From NCBI GenBank assembly GCA_024277475.1, contig JAJRVC010000590.1:1-9372 (forward strand): 9,372 nt of DNA, written 5' to 3'. Positions 1 through 7,823 of the stretch are shown one piece after another (the stretch's first letter is position 1; every line of letters begins with the position of its first letter). A program made the position numbers and the translations under genes. Under the pieces are notes generated by a model. That model saw only the letters and a list, made by a program, of their open reading frames with translations, did not search any database and had not been told where the DNA came from. The stretch is from Deltaproteobacteria bacterium. GTDB taxonomy: Bacteria; Desulfobacterota; Desulfobacteria; Desulfobacterales; JAFDCJ01.

Positions 1-1
1 T

Positions 2-3000
2 CTGCGGCAGACTTCGCTGGTAGCGGGTCTCGTACGGCATTTGGCTGCGGCGTCCAAACTAAATGACGGCTTGTTCCCCAGAGTCGGCATTGCCGAAATA
101 AACGGCAGAGCAAAATTTTTACGCCATGGCGAACTGTTTGCCGATAAACCCGCTCCCGGAACTGTATTGGTTGGCTACCAGGGACCGGCCAGGTTCTACA
201 CCATCGTAGATCATATGGGAAAGTTTCATTTGCGAGGACTGGCAGATAAAAAACACTCCTATCACAAGGTGATTTTCGAAGGATATAAATTCGACAAAAC
301 CGGTACCATCATCTGGGCCATCGACAAAAAGCAGACCGGTAAGAGCGCCTATCGTACGAAAATGTTCCGTCGGCACATGGAGACCGATATCATCATGTTC
401 GCCTGCAACGGGATAACATTGTTTAACCTTTTGGAACCGCGGACTTTCCGTAATTTTCACAAGGGCGCAATCATCGATGGTCGCCGCGAATCCGACCCGC
501 AACGCTACTGGTTCAGCCGGCTGGATACCTGGATTTCATTTTACCGGAACGCCTCCAACATAACGACGGTGTTTCTGGAAGCCGGCACACCACTGAAATT
601 AACACTGTCCGACACGCCGCTGCAAAAAAAAATGATTTTGCTCAACGCCAGTGAGTACAATCCCCAGGGCTCCGGTTATATCGCTGAAAAATGGCCGATA
701 ATATATCGAACCGAGTTTAAAGTAGCCAGGGATATGTGGATGCTTTTGACCCCGCGCATCGACAATCTCGAGAAACGTGGTATTTTCAACGAACGTATCC
801 GCCGCCTTCAGCAGGAGGGTGAAAAAGCGCTGAACATTGCAAAAACTGCTTTGGGCGATAAGCAGTATGGGAAATTTTATGAAGCAGCCGCACGTTCCTG
901 GGCATTGGCCGACCGAGTTTACGATGATGTAGAAACAACCCAAAAAGATGTTCTCTATGGGGTGCTGTTTTATATCGCCCTGTTTGTACCCTTTGCCTTC
1001 TGTCTGGAGCGTTTGCTTTTTTCTTATGCCAGCATTTACAAACGTATTATTGCTTTTAGCTCAATTCTAATTCTGCTGATCGTTATTATTTACAATGTCC
1101 ATCCGGCATTTCAACTGGCTTACAGCCCTATGGTAGTTATCTTAGCATTTTTTATTATGGGGCTTTCGGTTATTGTGACGTTGATTATATTTTTTCGCTT
1201 TGAGGAAGAAATGACTCGGCTTCAGACCCGGGCGCAGCTGGTTCAATCCGGTGAAATCGGTCGCTGGAAAGCGTTTGTTGCTGCTTTTCTGCTGGGCGTC
1301 AGCAACCTGCGACGGCGACGCCTGCGCACCGCCTTGACCTGTATCACCCTGATCATTCTGACTTTTACCATCATGAGCTTTACGTCCGCTAAATCCATGC
1401 GGCGGCATGCTCGCGTTTTGTTTGCCGCCAAGACCCCCTACCAGGGATTTTTGTTGAAAAATGTAAACTGGAGAAGCCTGCCGCCGGAGGCCTTTAGCAG
1501 CATCGCAAATTCTTTCGGTGGTAAAGCCATAGCCGTACCCCGGGTATGGCTGGAAGATCAGGACCGAACGCGCTCAACTCGAATTCCCGTTTATTTCAAC
1601 GGCAAGCTGTTTGAAGCTCAGGGGTTGGTGGGGCTTTCAGCCGATGAACCGAAAGTTTCGGGACTGGACAGAATTCTCGTGGCGGGCCGCTGGCTGCGTG
1701 CAAATGAACCGCAATCGGTAATTTTACCGCAGCGGATGGCCGACCAATTGGGTATTGACCTTTCCCGGCCGCTAAATCATACGGTAACCCTTTGGGGGAT
1801 GCCGTTTAAAATTGTCGGTATTTTCTCCGGCAAGAAATTAGAGCAACTCATCGATTTGGACGGTGAACCTTTGACACCGGTGATCTTTCCGCGCGAAATG
1901 TCATCAGAATTAACCGAAGTAGAAGAAGAAGCACTGCAATCCGGTGATGACGTGCGGGAGTATCAAAGCCGTTATCAACACATTGCGGGCGGGTTGACCC
2001 TTATTATACCCTATCAAACACTACTGGCCGCCGGTGGTCATTTAAAAGGAGTTGCTGTTCGTTCTGCGTCGCAGGACGCTGTTCAGGCGACAGCCCAGGG
2101 CCTGGTGGACCGTTTCGGCTTATCTTTGTTCAGCGGAGAACCCGATGGAATTTATCTGTATAATGCCAGTAACCGGATGAGCTACAGCGGAGTCCCCAAC
2201 ATCATAATCCCCCTTGTTATTTCCGTTTTTATCGTGTTAAATACGATGATCAGCAGCGTCTATGAACGTAAAAGCGAGATTGGGATTTACACCTCGGTGG
2301 GTCTGGCTCCGTCGCATGTGTCCTTTTTATTTGTCGCCGAGGCCATGGCGTTTGCCGTGTTGAGCGTGGTTTTCGGCTATTTATTGGCACAAATCAGCGC
2401 CAAATTCCTGGCCGAAACCGCCCTGTGGTCCGGTATCACTGTAAATTATTCCTCAATGGCCGGCGTGTTGGCTATGGTGCTGGTGATTATCGTCGTATTG
2501 GTATCTGTTATTTATCCCTCTAAAATTGCCGGTCAAATCGCAATCCCGGATGTAAACCGTTCCTGGACGCTGCCGGCGGCCCAGGGCAATATGCTGGAAC
2601 TTACATTGCCCTTCTTAATGAGCTACAAAGAACAACGCAGTATCGGCGGTTATCTTTTCGATTATTTTGAAGGCCACCGGGAAATTTCCCATGGAATGTT
2701 TTCAACCGCCAACATCCAGCTTAGCTTTGTGGGCGCAAACCTTCCCGGGCCGGCAACAGAAACCCACGATTGCCCACCGGACCCGTGTGAATACGACCAA
2801 CGCCTTCAGATCAAATCCCGTGTATGGCTGGCTCCCTTCGATTTTGGAATCATGCAGACAGTGGATTTTTTATTCGAGCCGGCCGAGGATGAGTCCGGAT
2901 TCCTTGAAATCAGGGTCCAATTATTTCGAGAGTCCGGTGAAGCCAACGCCTGGCGCCGGATCAATAAAACTTTTCTGCATCAGATCCGCAGACAATTGCT

Positions 3001-3106
3001 CTTATGGCGCTCGTTTGACGATCCGACCAAGGAAAAATACGAACACCTGCTAATGGCTACTGAAAAAAAGTTAACAATCCGTTCCGATCAGGTAGTAAAA
3101 ATATGA
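2..3106 (+). CDS. FtsX/MacB-like ABC transporter permease with large N- and C-terminal domains, 5' partial
   Basis: The frame is open from base 2, so the true start lies left of the window. The first in-window start-type codon (TTG at 41) is only a convenient numbering origin; residue numbers below use it. Residues about 15-100 look like a beta-rich transthyretin/carboxypeptidase-regulatory-like domain, followed by a mixed region to about 300. Three hydrophobic helices follow (about 304-323, 336-352, 362-386), then a basic stretch (NLRRRRLRTALT, 422-433) leading into the first FtsX-type helix (431-449). A large presumably periplasmic domain (450-718) precedes three more helices (719-739, 761-783, 804-826). 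The loop YERKSEIGIYTSVGLAP (741-757) is the FtsX/MacB signature that contacts the ATPase. A further 185 residues without membrane segments form the C-terminus. Known members move lipoproteins, peptides or mechanical signals across the envelope; the substrate here is unknown. No ATPase is visible. It overlaps the next gene by four bases (ATGA). Confidence 0.85.
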   Translation: MRQTSLVAGLVRHLAAASKLNDGLFPRVGIAEINGRAKFLRHGELFADKPAPGTVLVGYQGPARFYTIVDHMGKFHLRGLADKKHSYHKVIFEGYKFDKTGTIIWAIDKKQTGKSAYRTKMFRRHMETDIIMFACNGITLFNLLEPRTFRNFHKGAIIDGRRESDPQRYWFSRLDTWISFYRNASNITTVFLEAGTPLKLTLSDTPLQKKMILLNASEYNPQGSGYIAEKWPIIYRTEFKVARDMWMLLTPRIDNLEKRGIFNERIRRLQQEGEKALNIAKTALGDKQYGKFYEAAARSWALADRVYDDVETTQKDVLYGVLFYIALFVPFAFCLERLLFSYASIYKRIIAFSSILILLIVIIYNVHPAFQLAYSPMVVILAFFIMGLSVIVTLIIFFRFEEEMTRLQTRAQLVQSGEIGRWKAFVAAFLLGVSNLRRRRLRTALTCITLIILTFTIMSFTSAKSMRRHARVLFAAKTPYQGFLLKNVNWRSLPPEAFSSIANSFGGKAIAVPRVWLEDQDRTRSTRIPVYFNGKLFEAQGLVGLSADEPKVSGLDRILVAGRWLRANEPQSVILPQRMADQLGIDLSRPLNHTVTLWGMPFKIVGIFSGKKLEQLIDLDGEPLTPVIFPREMSSELTEVEEEALQSGDDVREYQSRYQHIAGGLTLIIPYQTLLAAGGHLKGVAVRSASQDAVQATAQGLVDRFGLSLFSGEPDGIYLYNASNRMSYSGVPNIIIPLVISVFIVLNTMISSVYERKSEIGIYTSVGLAPSHVSFLFVAEAMAFAVLSVVFGYLLAQISAKFLAETALWSGITVNYSSMAGVLAMVLVIIVVLVSVIYPSKIAGQIAIPDVNRSWTLPAAQGNMLELTLPFLMSYKEQRSIGGYLFDYFEGHREISHGMFSTANIQLSFVGANLPGPATETHDCPPDPCEYDQRLQIKSRVWLAPFDFGIMQTVDFLFEPAEDESGFLEIRVQLFRESGEANAWRRINKTFLHQIRRQLLLWRSFDDPTKEKYEHLLMATEKKLTIRSDQVVKI
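3103..3106 (+). promoter_or_regulatory. ATGA start/stop overlap (translational coupling)
   Basis: The ATG of the DUF6785-type gene overlaps the TGA of the FtsX-like permease gene (ATGA). No strong purine-rich ribosome binding site precedes it, so reinitiation by ribosomes finishing the upstream gene is the simplest mechanism. It supports one transcript and matched expression of the two membrane proteins. Confidence 0.75.
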
Positions 3107-5142
3107 CAGAAAAGCAGAAACGTTCCATTACGGAATTATCCCCGCAGTCAACCGAATCGGAAAACCCTGTCGATAAAATCCGTTTACGGGCACTTGTGAT
3201 CGGCTCCTTACTTGCCATTCTGATTTGCCTGATTACCCCATTTAACAATGCCTATCGCCAGGGAACACCACTGGGCGGCGGACATTTTCCACTGGCGCCC
3301 TTTTATTTCCTCGTCTGGATGATGTTGATTACAGCGTTTTTCCGTTGGATATTTAAAGGACGCCGGCTGATTACCGGAAAGGAGTTGCTGGTATCATGGG
3401 CTTTGATGGTATTGCTGTCCGGTATTGCCTGGACCGGGCTGGCGCGAACCTTTTTTATCAATTTAACCGCACCCTATCATTTCGCTACCGTCGAAAACCG
3501 CTGGGCGGAGGTTCTTCATCCCCTTTTGCCTCAAAGCTGGTATCCCCAGAGCCAGGAAGCCATCACCAATTTTTATAACGGGTTTTCGGGCGGAAGATCG
3601 ATGGGTTGGCTAGAGGTGATAAAATCGATCCCCTGGGGTTCGTGGATGGCTCCACTTCTTGGCTGGACAGGATTTATTCTGCTTTGCTATCTGGTCATGA
3701 TATGCATCATAAACCTGCTCAGCAAACAGCCACTGTACAATGAGCGGATGAATTTCCCGCTGCTGCGGGTCCCTCTTTTAATGCAGGAAGCCTTGGATAA
3801 GAACGAATTCGGCCGTTTTATTACCAACCGGTTTTTGCTCATTGGATTTTTCATTCCTGTTTGTTTGCATCTGATTAATGGGCTGAGCTTTTATAACCCC
3901 TCGGTACCATCGATCCCCACGCTAATCCTGGCCGGTAAATATTTTCCAAAAGTCGGACTTTTTTCAGGTTTTATTAAACTTAAAATCTACATCTACCCGG
4001 CCTTTATCGGGTTTGCATTCTTAACATCAAAGCAGATTTCCTTTTCGTTTTGGTTTTTCTATCTTGCGGGCATGTTATTGATCGGATTGCTGAGTGTTTT
4101 AGGTTTCAATATACCTGCCGCAGCTCTGGGAGTGACATTCGGCCCGGTGATTTCGCGCCCTGAAGAAACCCAGATGATTGGTGCCTATCTGGTGTTTTTT
4201 GTGTTTCTTGCCTGGCTGGCAAGATTTCATTTTCTTGATACCATTTTGAAGGGATTCGGTGCGCGCAAAGAGGAAAATATAGCAGCGGAATGGTTTTCAA
4301 TACGCGTATCTTTCTGGGGTTTTGTCATCGGAGGGCTGGGAATCGTCATTTGGTGCCATTATTTTGGAATCCCGTTTTTATTCTCTTTTTTGGTGGTGGG
4401 CGCTTTTTTCCTGTTTACCCTGGTGGCCACCCGCGTAATTTGCCAGGGAGGACTTGCCTATTTTACCCTGACCGCGGCTCCCATCGACGCCCTGATGGCG
4501 TTTTTCAGCTCTAGTTTTTTTACCAATAGCGGGATAGTGGTTGCCGGTGTTGTCCAAAAAATTCTTTTTGTTGATTTGCGTGAGTCTCTCATGCCTTCGT
4601 TATTGCATGCCCGCAAGGTCACAGAAAAAGTTCCCAATAATCGTTGGATTTTCATCACGATTGTCACCGTTCTGGTAATCGGTGTCGCATCATCTTTTTT
4701 AGCCATGCTGGCACTCTGCTACAAATATGGTGTCAGGGAACTCCAGTTCGATTGGGCTGCACGGACAACGGTTGCGGTTTATGACAATATTTTTAGTTTG
4801 ATCGAATCACCCCAGGACCCCGACAAGTGGGTTATGATCTTCACCTTTGTCGGAGCCTTTGTTATGCTGGTTCTGGTAATCTGCTATCACCGATTTTACT
4901 GGTGGCCGATTCATCCTATCGGCTATTTAACCGCCTACAGCTCCGCCATGTGGTATCTATGGTTCAGTTTTTTTGTAGGCTGGGCCTGCAATGCCCTTTG
5001 TATGCGCTATGGCGGGGTAGTGCTGTTTAAAAAAATGCGCAATTTTTTTATTGGACTAATTATCGGTGATTTTTTTATGGCCGGCACCTGGGCCATATAC
5101 GGGTTGTTTAGTTATTCGAGTTATCTGGTACTGCCGGACTAA
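3103..5142 (+). CDS. DUF6785/DUF6784-type polytopic membrane protein (OPT-related)
   Basis: This is a 679-residue, very hydrophobic protein. A short charged cytoplasmic N-terminus (1-27) is followed by about a dozen or more membrane segments, including 28-48, 65-82, 95-112, 185-206, 243-258, 316-345, 358-374, 402-440, 516-538, 577-595 and 649-670. The N-terminal part carries ITPFNNAYRQGTPLGGGHFP (44-63). The C-terminal part has WWPIHPIGYLTAYSS (600-614) and RYGGVVLFKKMRNFFIGLII (635-654), the HP-G-Y plus RYGG...FF.GLI.G pattern I associate with DUF6784 and with the C-terminus of OPT transporters. Characterised OPT proteins import oligopeptides or metal-chelate complexes, but the substrate of the DUF6785/6784 branch is not established. 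The ATG start is set by the ATGA overlap with the upstream permease, so translation is probably coupled. The next gene encodes another OPT-like protein, which suggests the two act as a pair. Confidence 0.8.
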   Translation: MTEKQKRSITELSPQSTESENPVDKIRLRALVIGSLLAILICLITPFNNAYRQGTPLGGGHFPLAPFYFLVWMMLITAFFRWIFKGRRLITGKELLVSWALMVLLSGIAWTGLARTFFINLTAPYHFATVENRWAEVLHPLLPQSWYPQSQEAITNFYNGFSGGRSMGWLEVIKSIPWGSWMAPLLGWTGFILLCYLVMICIINLLSKQPLYNERMNFPLLRVPLLMQEALDKNEFGRFITNRFLLIGFFIPVCLHLINGLSFYNPSVPSIPTLILAGKYFPKVGLFSGFIKLKIYIYPAFIGFAFLTSKQISFSFWFFYLAGMLLIGLLSVLGFNIPAAALGVTFGPVISRPEETQMIGAYLVFFVFLAWLARFHFLDTILKGFGARKEENIAAEWFSIRVSFWGFVIGGLGIVIWCHYFGIPFLFSFLVVGAFFLFTLVATRVICQGGLAYFTLTAAPIDALMAFFSSSFFTNSGIVVAGVVQKILFVDLRESLMPSLLHARKVTEKVPNNRWIFITIVTVLVIGVASSFLAMLALCYKYGVRELQFDWAARTTVAVYDNIFSLIESPQDPDKWVMIFTFVGAFVMLVLVICYHRFYWWPIHPIGYLTAYSSAMWYLWFSFFVGWACNALCMRYGGVVLFKKMRNFFIGLIIGDFFMAGTWAIYGLFSYSSYLVLPD

Positions 5143-5191
5143 CCCGTAACTCGCAACCTGTAGCCCGTAACTCGCACAACCCGGAACGCAC
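5141..5191 (+). repeat. Degenerate heptanucleotide tandem repeat between the two OPT-like genes
   Basis: The spacer reads as consecutive 7-base units: AACCCGT, AACTCGC, AACCTGT, AGCCCGT, AACTCGC, a 2-base interruption (AC), then AACCCGG and AACGCAC. The consensus is about AACYCGY. The first unit supplies the last two bases of the TAA stop of the upstream gene. The longest exact direct repeat is CCCGTAACTCGCA at 5143-5155 and 5164-5176. The array fills nearly the whole 52-base gap and ends four bases before the next ATG, leaving no good Shine-Dalgarno. One isolated AACCCGT also occurs at 9278-9284. Short heptamer repeats of this kind are known as intergenic elements in other bacteria (for example STRR in cyanobacteria). 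Any function here is unknown. Confidence 0.75.
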
Positions 5192-5194
5192 ATT

Positions 5195-7156
5195 ATGTAC
5201 GAAGACAAAGAACTCCAGGAGTACAGGGATCTTCTTCAAACCCCGGATCATTTTGAAGAGGGGTTTGACTGGAAGACCGTTGTGGGGGCCATCTTTATCG
5301 GGTTTCTCATGATGCCCGGCAGTATGTACCTTCAATTGGTTATCGGAACCGGCATCGGCCCTGCTGCCCGCTGGGTGACGATCATCCTGTTTGCCGAGCT
5401 TGCCAAGCGAGCCTACAGTGAACTGAAGCAGCAGGAAATATTTTTACTGTATTATATGGCTGGAGCGGCCCTGGCGACACCGTTTCAGGGGCTATTGTGG
5501 AGCCAGTACCTTGTTCAATCCGATGCCGCCAGAATGCTGGGCCTGGTCGAATTCATTCCCGACTGGGTAGCTCCCGGTCCGGATTCATCATCCCTGGTAG
5601 AACGTACCTTTTTCCACCGGGACTGGCTCATCCCCATTCTTTTGCTGATTGGAACCCAGATTATTCAACGCATCGACCAGTTTGGGTTAGGGTATGTATT
5701 TTACCGTATTACCTCCGACGTGGAGAAGCTCCCTTTTCCGATGGCCCCGGTAGCAGCCTTGGGAACCATGGCGTTGGCCGAATCAACCGAAGATAAAAAG
5801 AAAAGCTGGAAATGGCGCATTTTTTCCATCGGAGGAGTTATCGGGCTTGCCTTTGGCGGGATCTATGTGTTGTTACCCACGGTTTCCGGCCTATTTCTCA
5901 TGGAACCTATTCGACTCATTCCCATTCCCTGGATCGAACTTACCGGCCATACCGAAGAAATGCTGCCGGCGGTCGCCACCGGAATCCAATTTGATCTGGG
6001 GCTTCTTTTCATTGGGATGGTTCTGCCTTTCTGGGCTGTTATGGGCGGCCTGGTCGGTCTTATCATCACGGTAATTGCCAATCCTATTCTATATCGCCAC
6101 GGTATCCTCCATCGCTGGCATCCGGGGATGCTGACCGTTGATACAATTTTTGCCAACAATTTTGATTTTTACTTGAGCTTCGGTATCGGCCTTGGCCTGG
6201 CAATAGCCCTGATCGGTATCTGGCATGTCATCCGGTCATTCGGCAAAAGCGCCGCCGGTCAGAGGGGTAGTCTTAAAGATCTGTTCCGGCCCCCACCGGG
6301 CCGGGGGGATTTTAATTTCTGGATTGCCGTCGGCATTTATGTTTTTTCTACCCTATCATATGTCGTGCTGTGTATCTGGCTGGTTCCCAATTTTCCGGTA
6401 GGATTTTTCCTGCTGTATGGATTTATCTATACCCCGATCGTTTCCTATATCACAGCACGTATGGAAGGTATTGCCGGCCAATTCGTCAGTTTACCGCTGG
6501 TGCGTGAGGCCAGCTTTATTGCCGGCGCCAAGTATTTCGGCTATCAGGGAATCGAGATATGGTATGCACCCATTCCAATACATAACTACGGTGAAGCGAC
6601 CGTAAAGTTTCGCGAAATCGAGCTGACCGGCACCAGTATCCGTGGCATCATTAAATCTGAAATCGTGGTTTTTCCCATTGTAATGGTAGCCAGCCTGTTG
6701 TTTTCCCAGTTCATCTGGCGTCTGGCGCCGATTCCATCCAGCGCCTACCCCTATGCTCAGCAATTATGGCATCTGCAGGCCCTGAACACCTTGTTGATGC
6801 AGACGTCCACGTTGGAGGGTAATTCTCTTTTTTATCAAGCGCTTAGTGGTGTTCATGTTCTGGCGGGCATGGGATTGGGGGTCGTTACGTATGGTATTTT
6901 GACCCTATTTGGCCTGCCGATCATGCTGGTATACGGCATGGTGCGCGGTCTGGGCCAGAGTACGCCCCACGGGCTGATTTTGGAAGTCGTGGGGGCCTTG
7001 CTGGGGCGGTTCTTTTTCCTTAAACGGTACGGCGCCATGTGGCGACAGTATGCACCGGTGCTTTTGGCCGGTTTTTCCTGCGGCATGGGGCTGACCGGTA
7101 TGTTTGCCATGGGCGTCACCCTCATTCTCAAATCGCTGGGACGGTTGGCGTATTGA
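5195..7156 (+). CDS. OPT-like (oligopeptide transporter-related) membrane protein
   Basis: This 653-residue polytopic protein has a soluble acidic N-terminus (1-27). Hydrophobic segments lie near 28-50, 57-70, 82-103, 144-158, 208-232, 266-296, 325-346, 373-396, 402-419, 489-507, 551-582 and 617-645. Features that recall the OPT superfamily are APVAALGTMALAE (184-196), AGQFVSLPLVREASF (427-441) and the C-terminal RFFFLKRYGAMWRQYAPVLL (605-624) followed by AGFSCGMGL. OPT proteins are secondary transporters of peptides or metal chelates, usually 600-700 residues, so the size fits. It differs in sequence from the preceding DUF6785/6784 protein, so this is not a recent duplication. The ATG at 5195 follows the heptamer-repeat spacer and has only a weak GGA upstream, suggesting low initiation or coupling. 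It is probably co-transcribed with its neighbours. Substrate and direction of transport cannot be read from the sequence. Confidence 0.75.
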   Translation: MYEDKELQEYRDLLQTPDHFEEGFDWKTVVGAIFIGFLMMPGSMYLQLVIGTGIGPAARWVTIILFAELAKRAYSELKQQEIFLLYYMAGAALATPFQGLLWSQYLVQSDAARMLGLVEFIPDWVAPGPDSSSLVERTFFHRDWLIPILLLIGTQIIQRIDQFGLGYVFYRITSDVEKLPFPMAPVAALGTMALAESTEDKKKSWKWRIFSIGGVIGLAFGGIYVLLPTVSGLFLMEPIRLIPIPWIELTGHTEEMLPAVATGIQFDLGLLFIGMVLPFWAVMGGLVGLIITVIANPILYRHGILHRWHPGMLTVDTIFANNFDFYLSFGIGLGLAIALIGIWHVIRSFGKSAAGQRGSLKDLFRPPPGRGDFNFWIAVGIYVFSTLSYVVLCIWLVPNFPVGFFLLYGFIYTPIVSYITARMEGIAGQFVSLPLVREASFIAGAKYFGYQGIEIWYAPIPIHNYGEATVKFREIELTGTSIRGIIKSEIVVFPIVMVASLLFSQFIWRLAPIPSSAYPYAQQLWHLQALNTLLMQTSTLEGNSLFYQALSGVHVLAGMGLGVVTYGILTLFGLPIMLVYGMVRGLGQSTPHGLILEVVGALLGRFFFLKRYGAMWRQYAPVLLAGFSCGMGLTGMFAMGVTLILKSLGRLAY

Positions 7157-7170
7157 TTCAATTGTTATAA

Positions 7171-7177
7171 GGGGGAG
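7171..7177 (+). promoter_or_regulatory. Strong ribosome binding site for the secreted-protein gene
   Basis: GGGGGAG lies five bases upstream of the ATG at 7183, in the 26-base gap after the OPT-like gene. It is the best Shine-Dalgarno within the genes 1-6 run. It fixes the start choice and suggests that the small secreted protein is made at a higher rate than the membrane proteins. Confidence 0.7.
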
Positions 7178-7182
7178 TTCAA

Positions 7183-7806
7183 ATGAAAAAGAAACTATTA
7201 TTTATTGCAAACTTGGCATTTCTGTTGGTAGCAGGCGTTTGCCTGGCAGGCGAGGCTCCCCATCAGGTTGGCGTGTTCATTTTGAACCGGGATATTGCTG
7301 ATTTCAAAGATTACGTCATCATGGAAACCGATTTGCCGATCCGTCATATGGAAAACATCGAAGAGGTGGAGATAAAACCGATTGAAGGCTTTAAAAGCGG
7401 CTTGATTGCCTATGCCACCTGTGCTGCACCAGGTCACATCGTCAGGATCAAACTGAAGTATGCCGATTCAAGTAAAAAATTTTTTGAAAATCTTCTCAAA
7501 CAAATTAAAAAAAAATACGGTGAGCCGGACGAATACCGGGGTGACCCTTTTCACATCCTCATCAGCTGGAAATGGTCTTTTATCGACAAAGACAGCCACC
7601 GCATTAGTTTGACCCTGCAACACAACTCGCAGAATCTCGAGGCTAAGAAGGGCAATGCCGTCAAACTCACCATGACCAGCCTGATAGAAGAAGATCGGCG
7701 TTGCTATAAAATAAAGGCACTGGATAAGCGGGAAAAACTGCGACAACGGCAATGGAAAATATTGACACCGCCGCTGTCCGGCTGGGATCTTTATGTACCG
7801 CGATGA
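7183..7806 (+). CDS. Secreted (periplasmic) protein of unknown function
   Basis: This 207-residue protein has a clear Sec signal peptide: MKKK, a hydrophobic core at 5-18, and a likely signal peptidase I site after CLA (about residue 22, before GEAP). The cysteine at 20 is in AGVC, which does not fit a lipobox, so it is probably soluble rather than a lipoprotein. The mature part is mixed alpha/beta with a lysine-rich helix (FFENLLKQIKKKYGEP, 100-115), then YRGDPFHILISWKWSFIDKD (118-137) and a short C-terminal tail GWDLYVPR (200-207). I do not recognise a named family. The rich aromatic YRGDPF..WKW motif looks like a conserved core. Its position between transporter and PqqD-type genes suggests a periplasmic accessory or substrate-binding role, which is inference. 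The stop codon overlaps an ATG (ATGA at 7803-7806). Confidence 0.75.
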   Translation: MKKKLLFIANLAFLLVAGVCLAGEAPHQVGVFILNRDIADFKDYVIMETDLPIRHMENIEEVEIKPIEGFKSGLIAYATCAAPGHIVRIKLKYADSSKKFFENLLKQIKKKYGEPDEYRGDPFHILISWKWSFIDKDSHRISLTLQHNSQNLEAKKGNAVKLTMTSLIEEDRRCYKIKALDKREKLRQRQWKILTPPLSGWDLYVPR

Positions 7807-7811
7807 TTTAG
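7803..7811 (+). other. ATGA junction followed by an in-frame TAG (possible broken original start)
   Basis: The TGA of the secreted-protein gene overlaps an ATG at 7803, the same ATGA coupling seen at 3103. This ATG is in frame with the next large gene (7824-8705), but the third codon is TAG (7809-7811): ATG ATT TAG, then CTA TTT AGA AAA TTG. With any sense codon in place of TAG the gene would begin M-I-x-L-F-R-K-L-I-K-N-W. That resembles the basic start of the following gene (MKVFRKK). The site may be a nonsense mutation, a sequencing error or a real stop with restart at TTG 7824. Confidence 0.5.
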
Positions 7812-7823
7812 CTATTTAGAAAA

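Noticed and set aside
119..502. Reverse-strand open frame of 127 codons inside the permease gene
   Set aside because: It lies wholly opposite a clearly coding, conserved-type protein, its translation has no recognisable motif, and no ribosome binding site was seen. The same applies to the other reverse frames at 599-943, 5863-6159, 6853-7161 and 8874-9198.
2667..3053. Forward frame of 128 codons in a second frame within the 3' end of the permease gene
   Set aside because: It overlaps completely with the coding C-terminal domain and the translation is low-complexity and motif-free; it is a frame shadow.
5143..5176. CRISPR-like direct repeat
   Set aside because: The 13-base exact repeats are only 21 bases apart and the whole stretch resolves into 7-base tandem units; repeat length and spacing do not fit CRISPR, and there are no cas genes.
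7183..7251. Lipoprotein signal peptide
   Set aside because: The cysteine near residue 20 is preceded by A-G-V, which does not match the lipobox (L-[AST]-[GA]-C); a signal peptidase I site after CLA fits better.
7809..7811. TAG read as pyrrolysine
   Set aside because: Kept only as a possibility in the finding: known Pyl sites lie inside enzymes such as methylamine methyltransferases, not at codon 3, and no pyl genes are in view.
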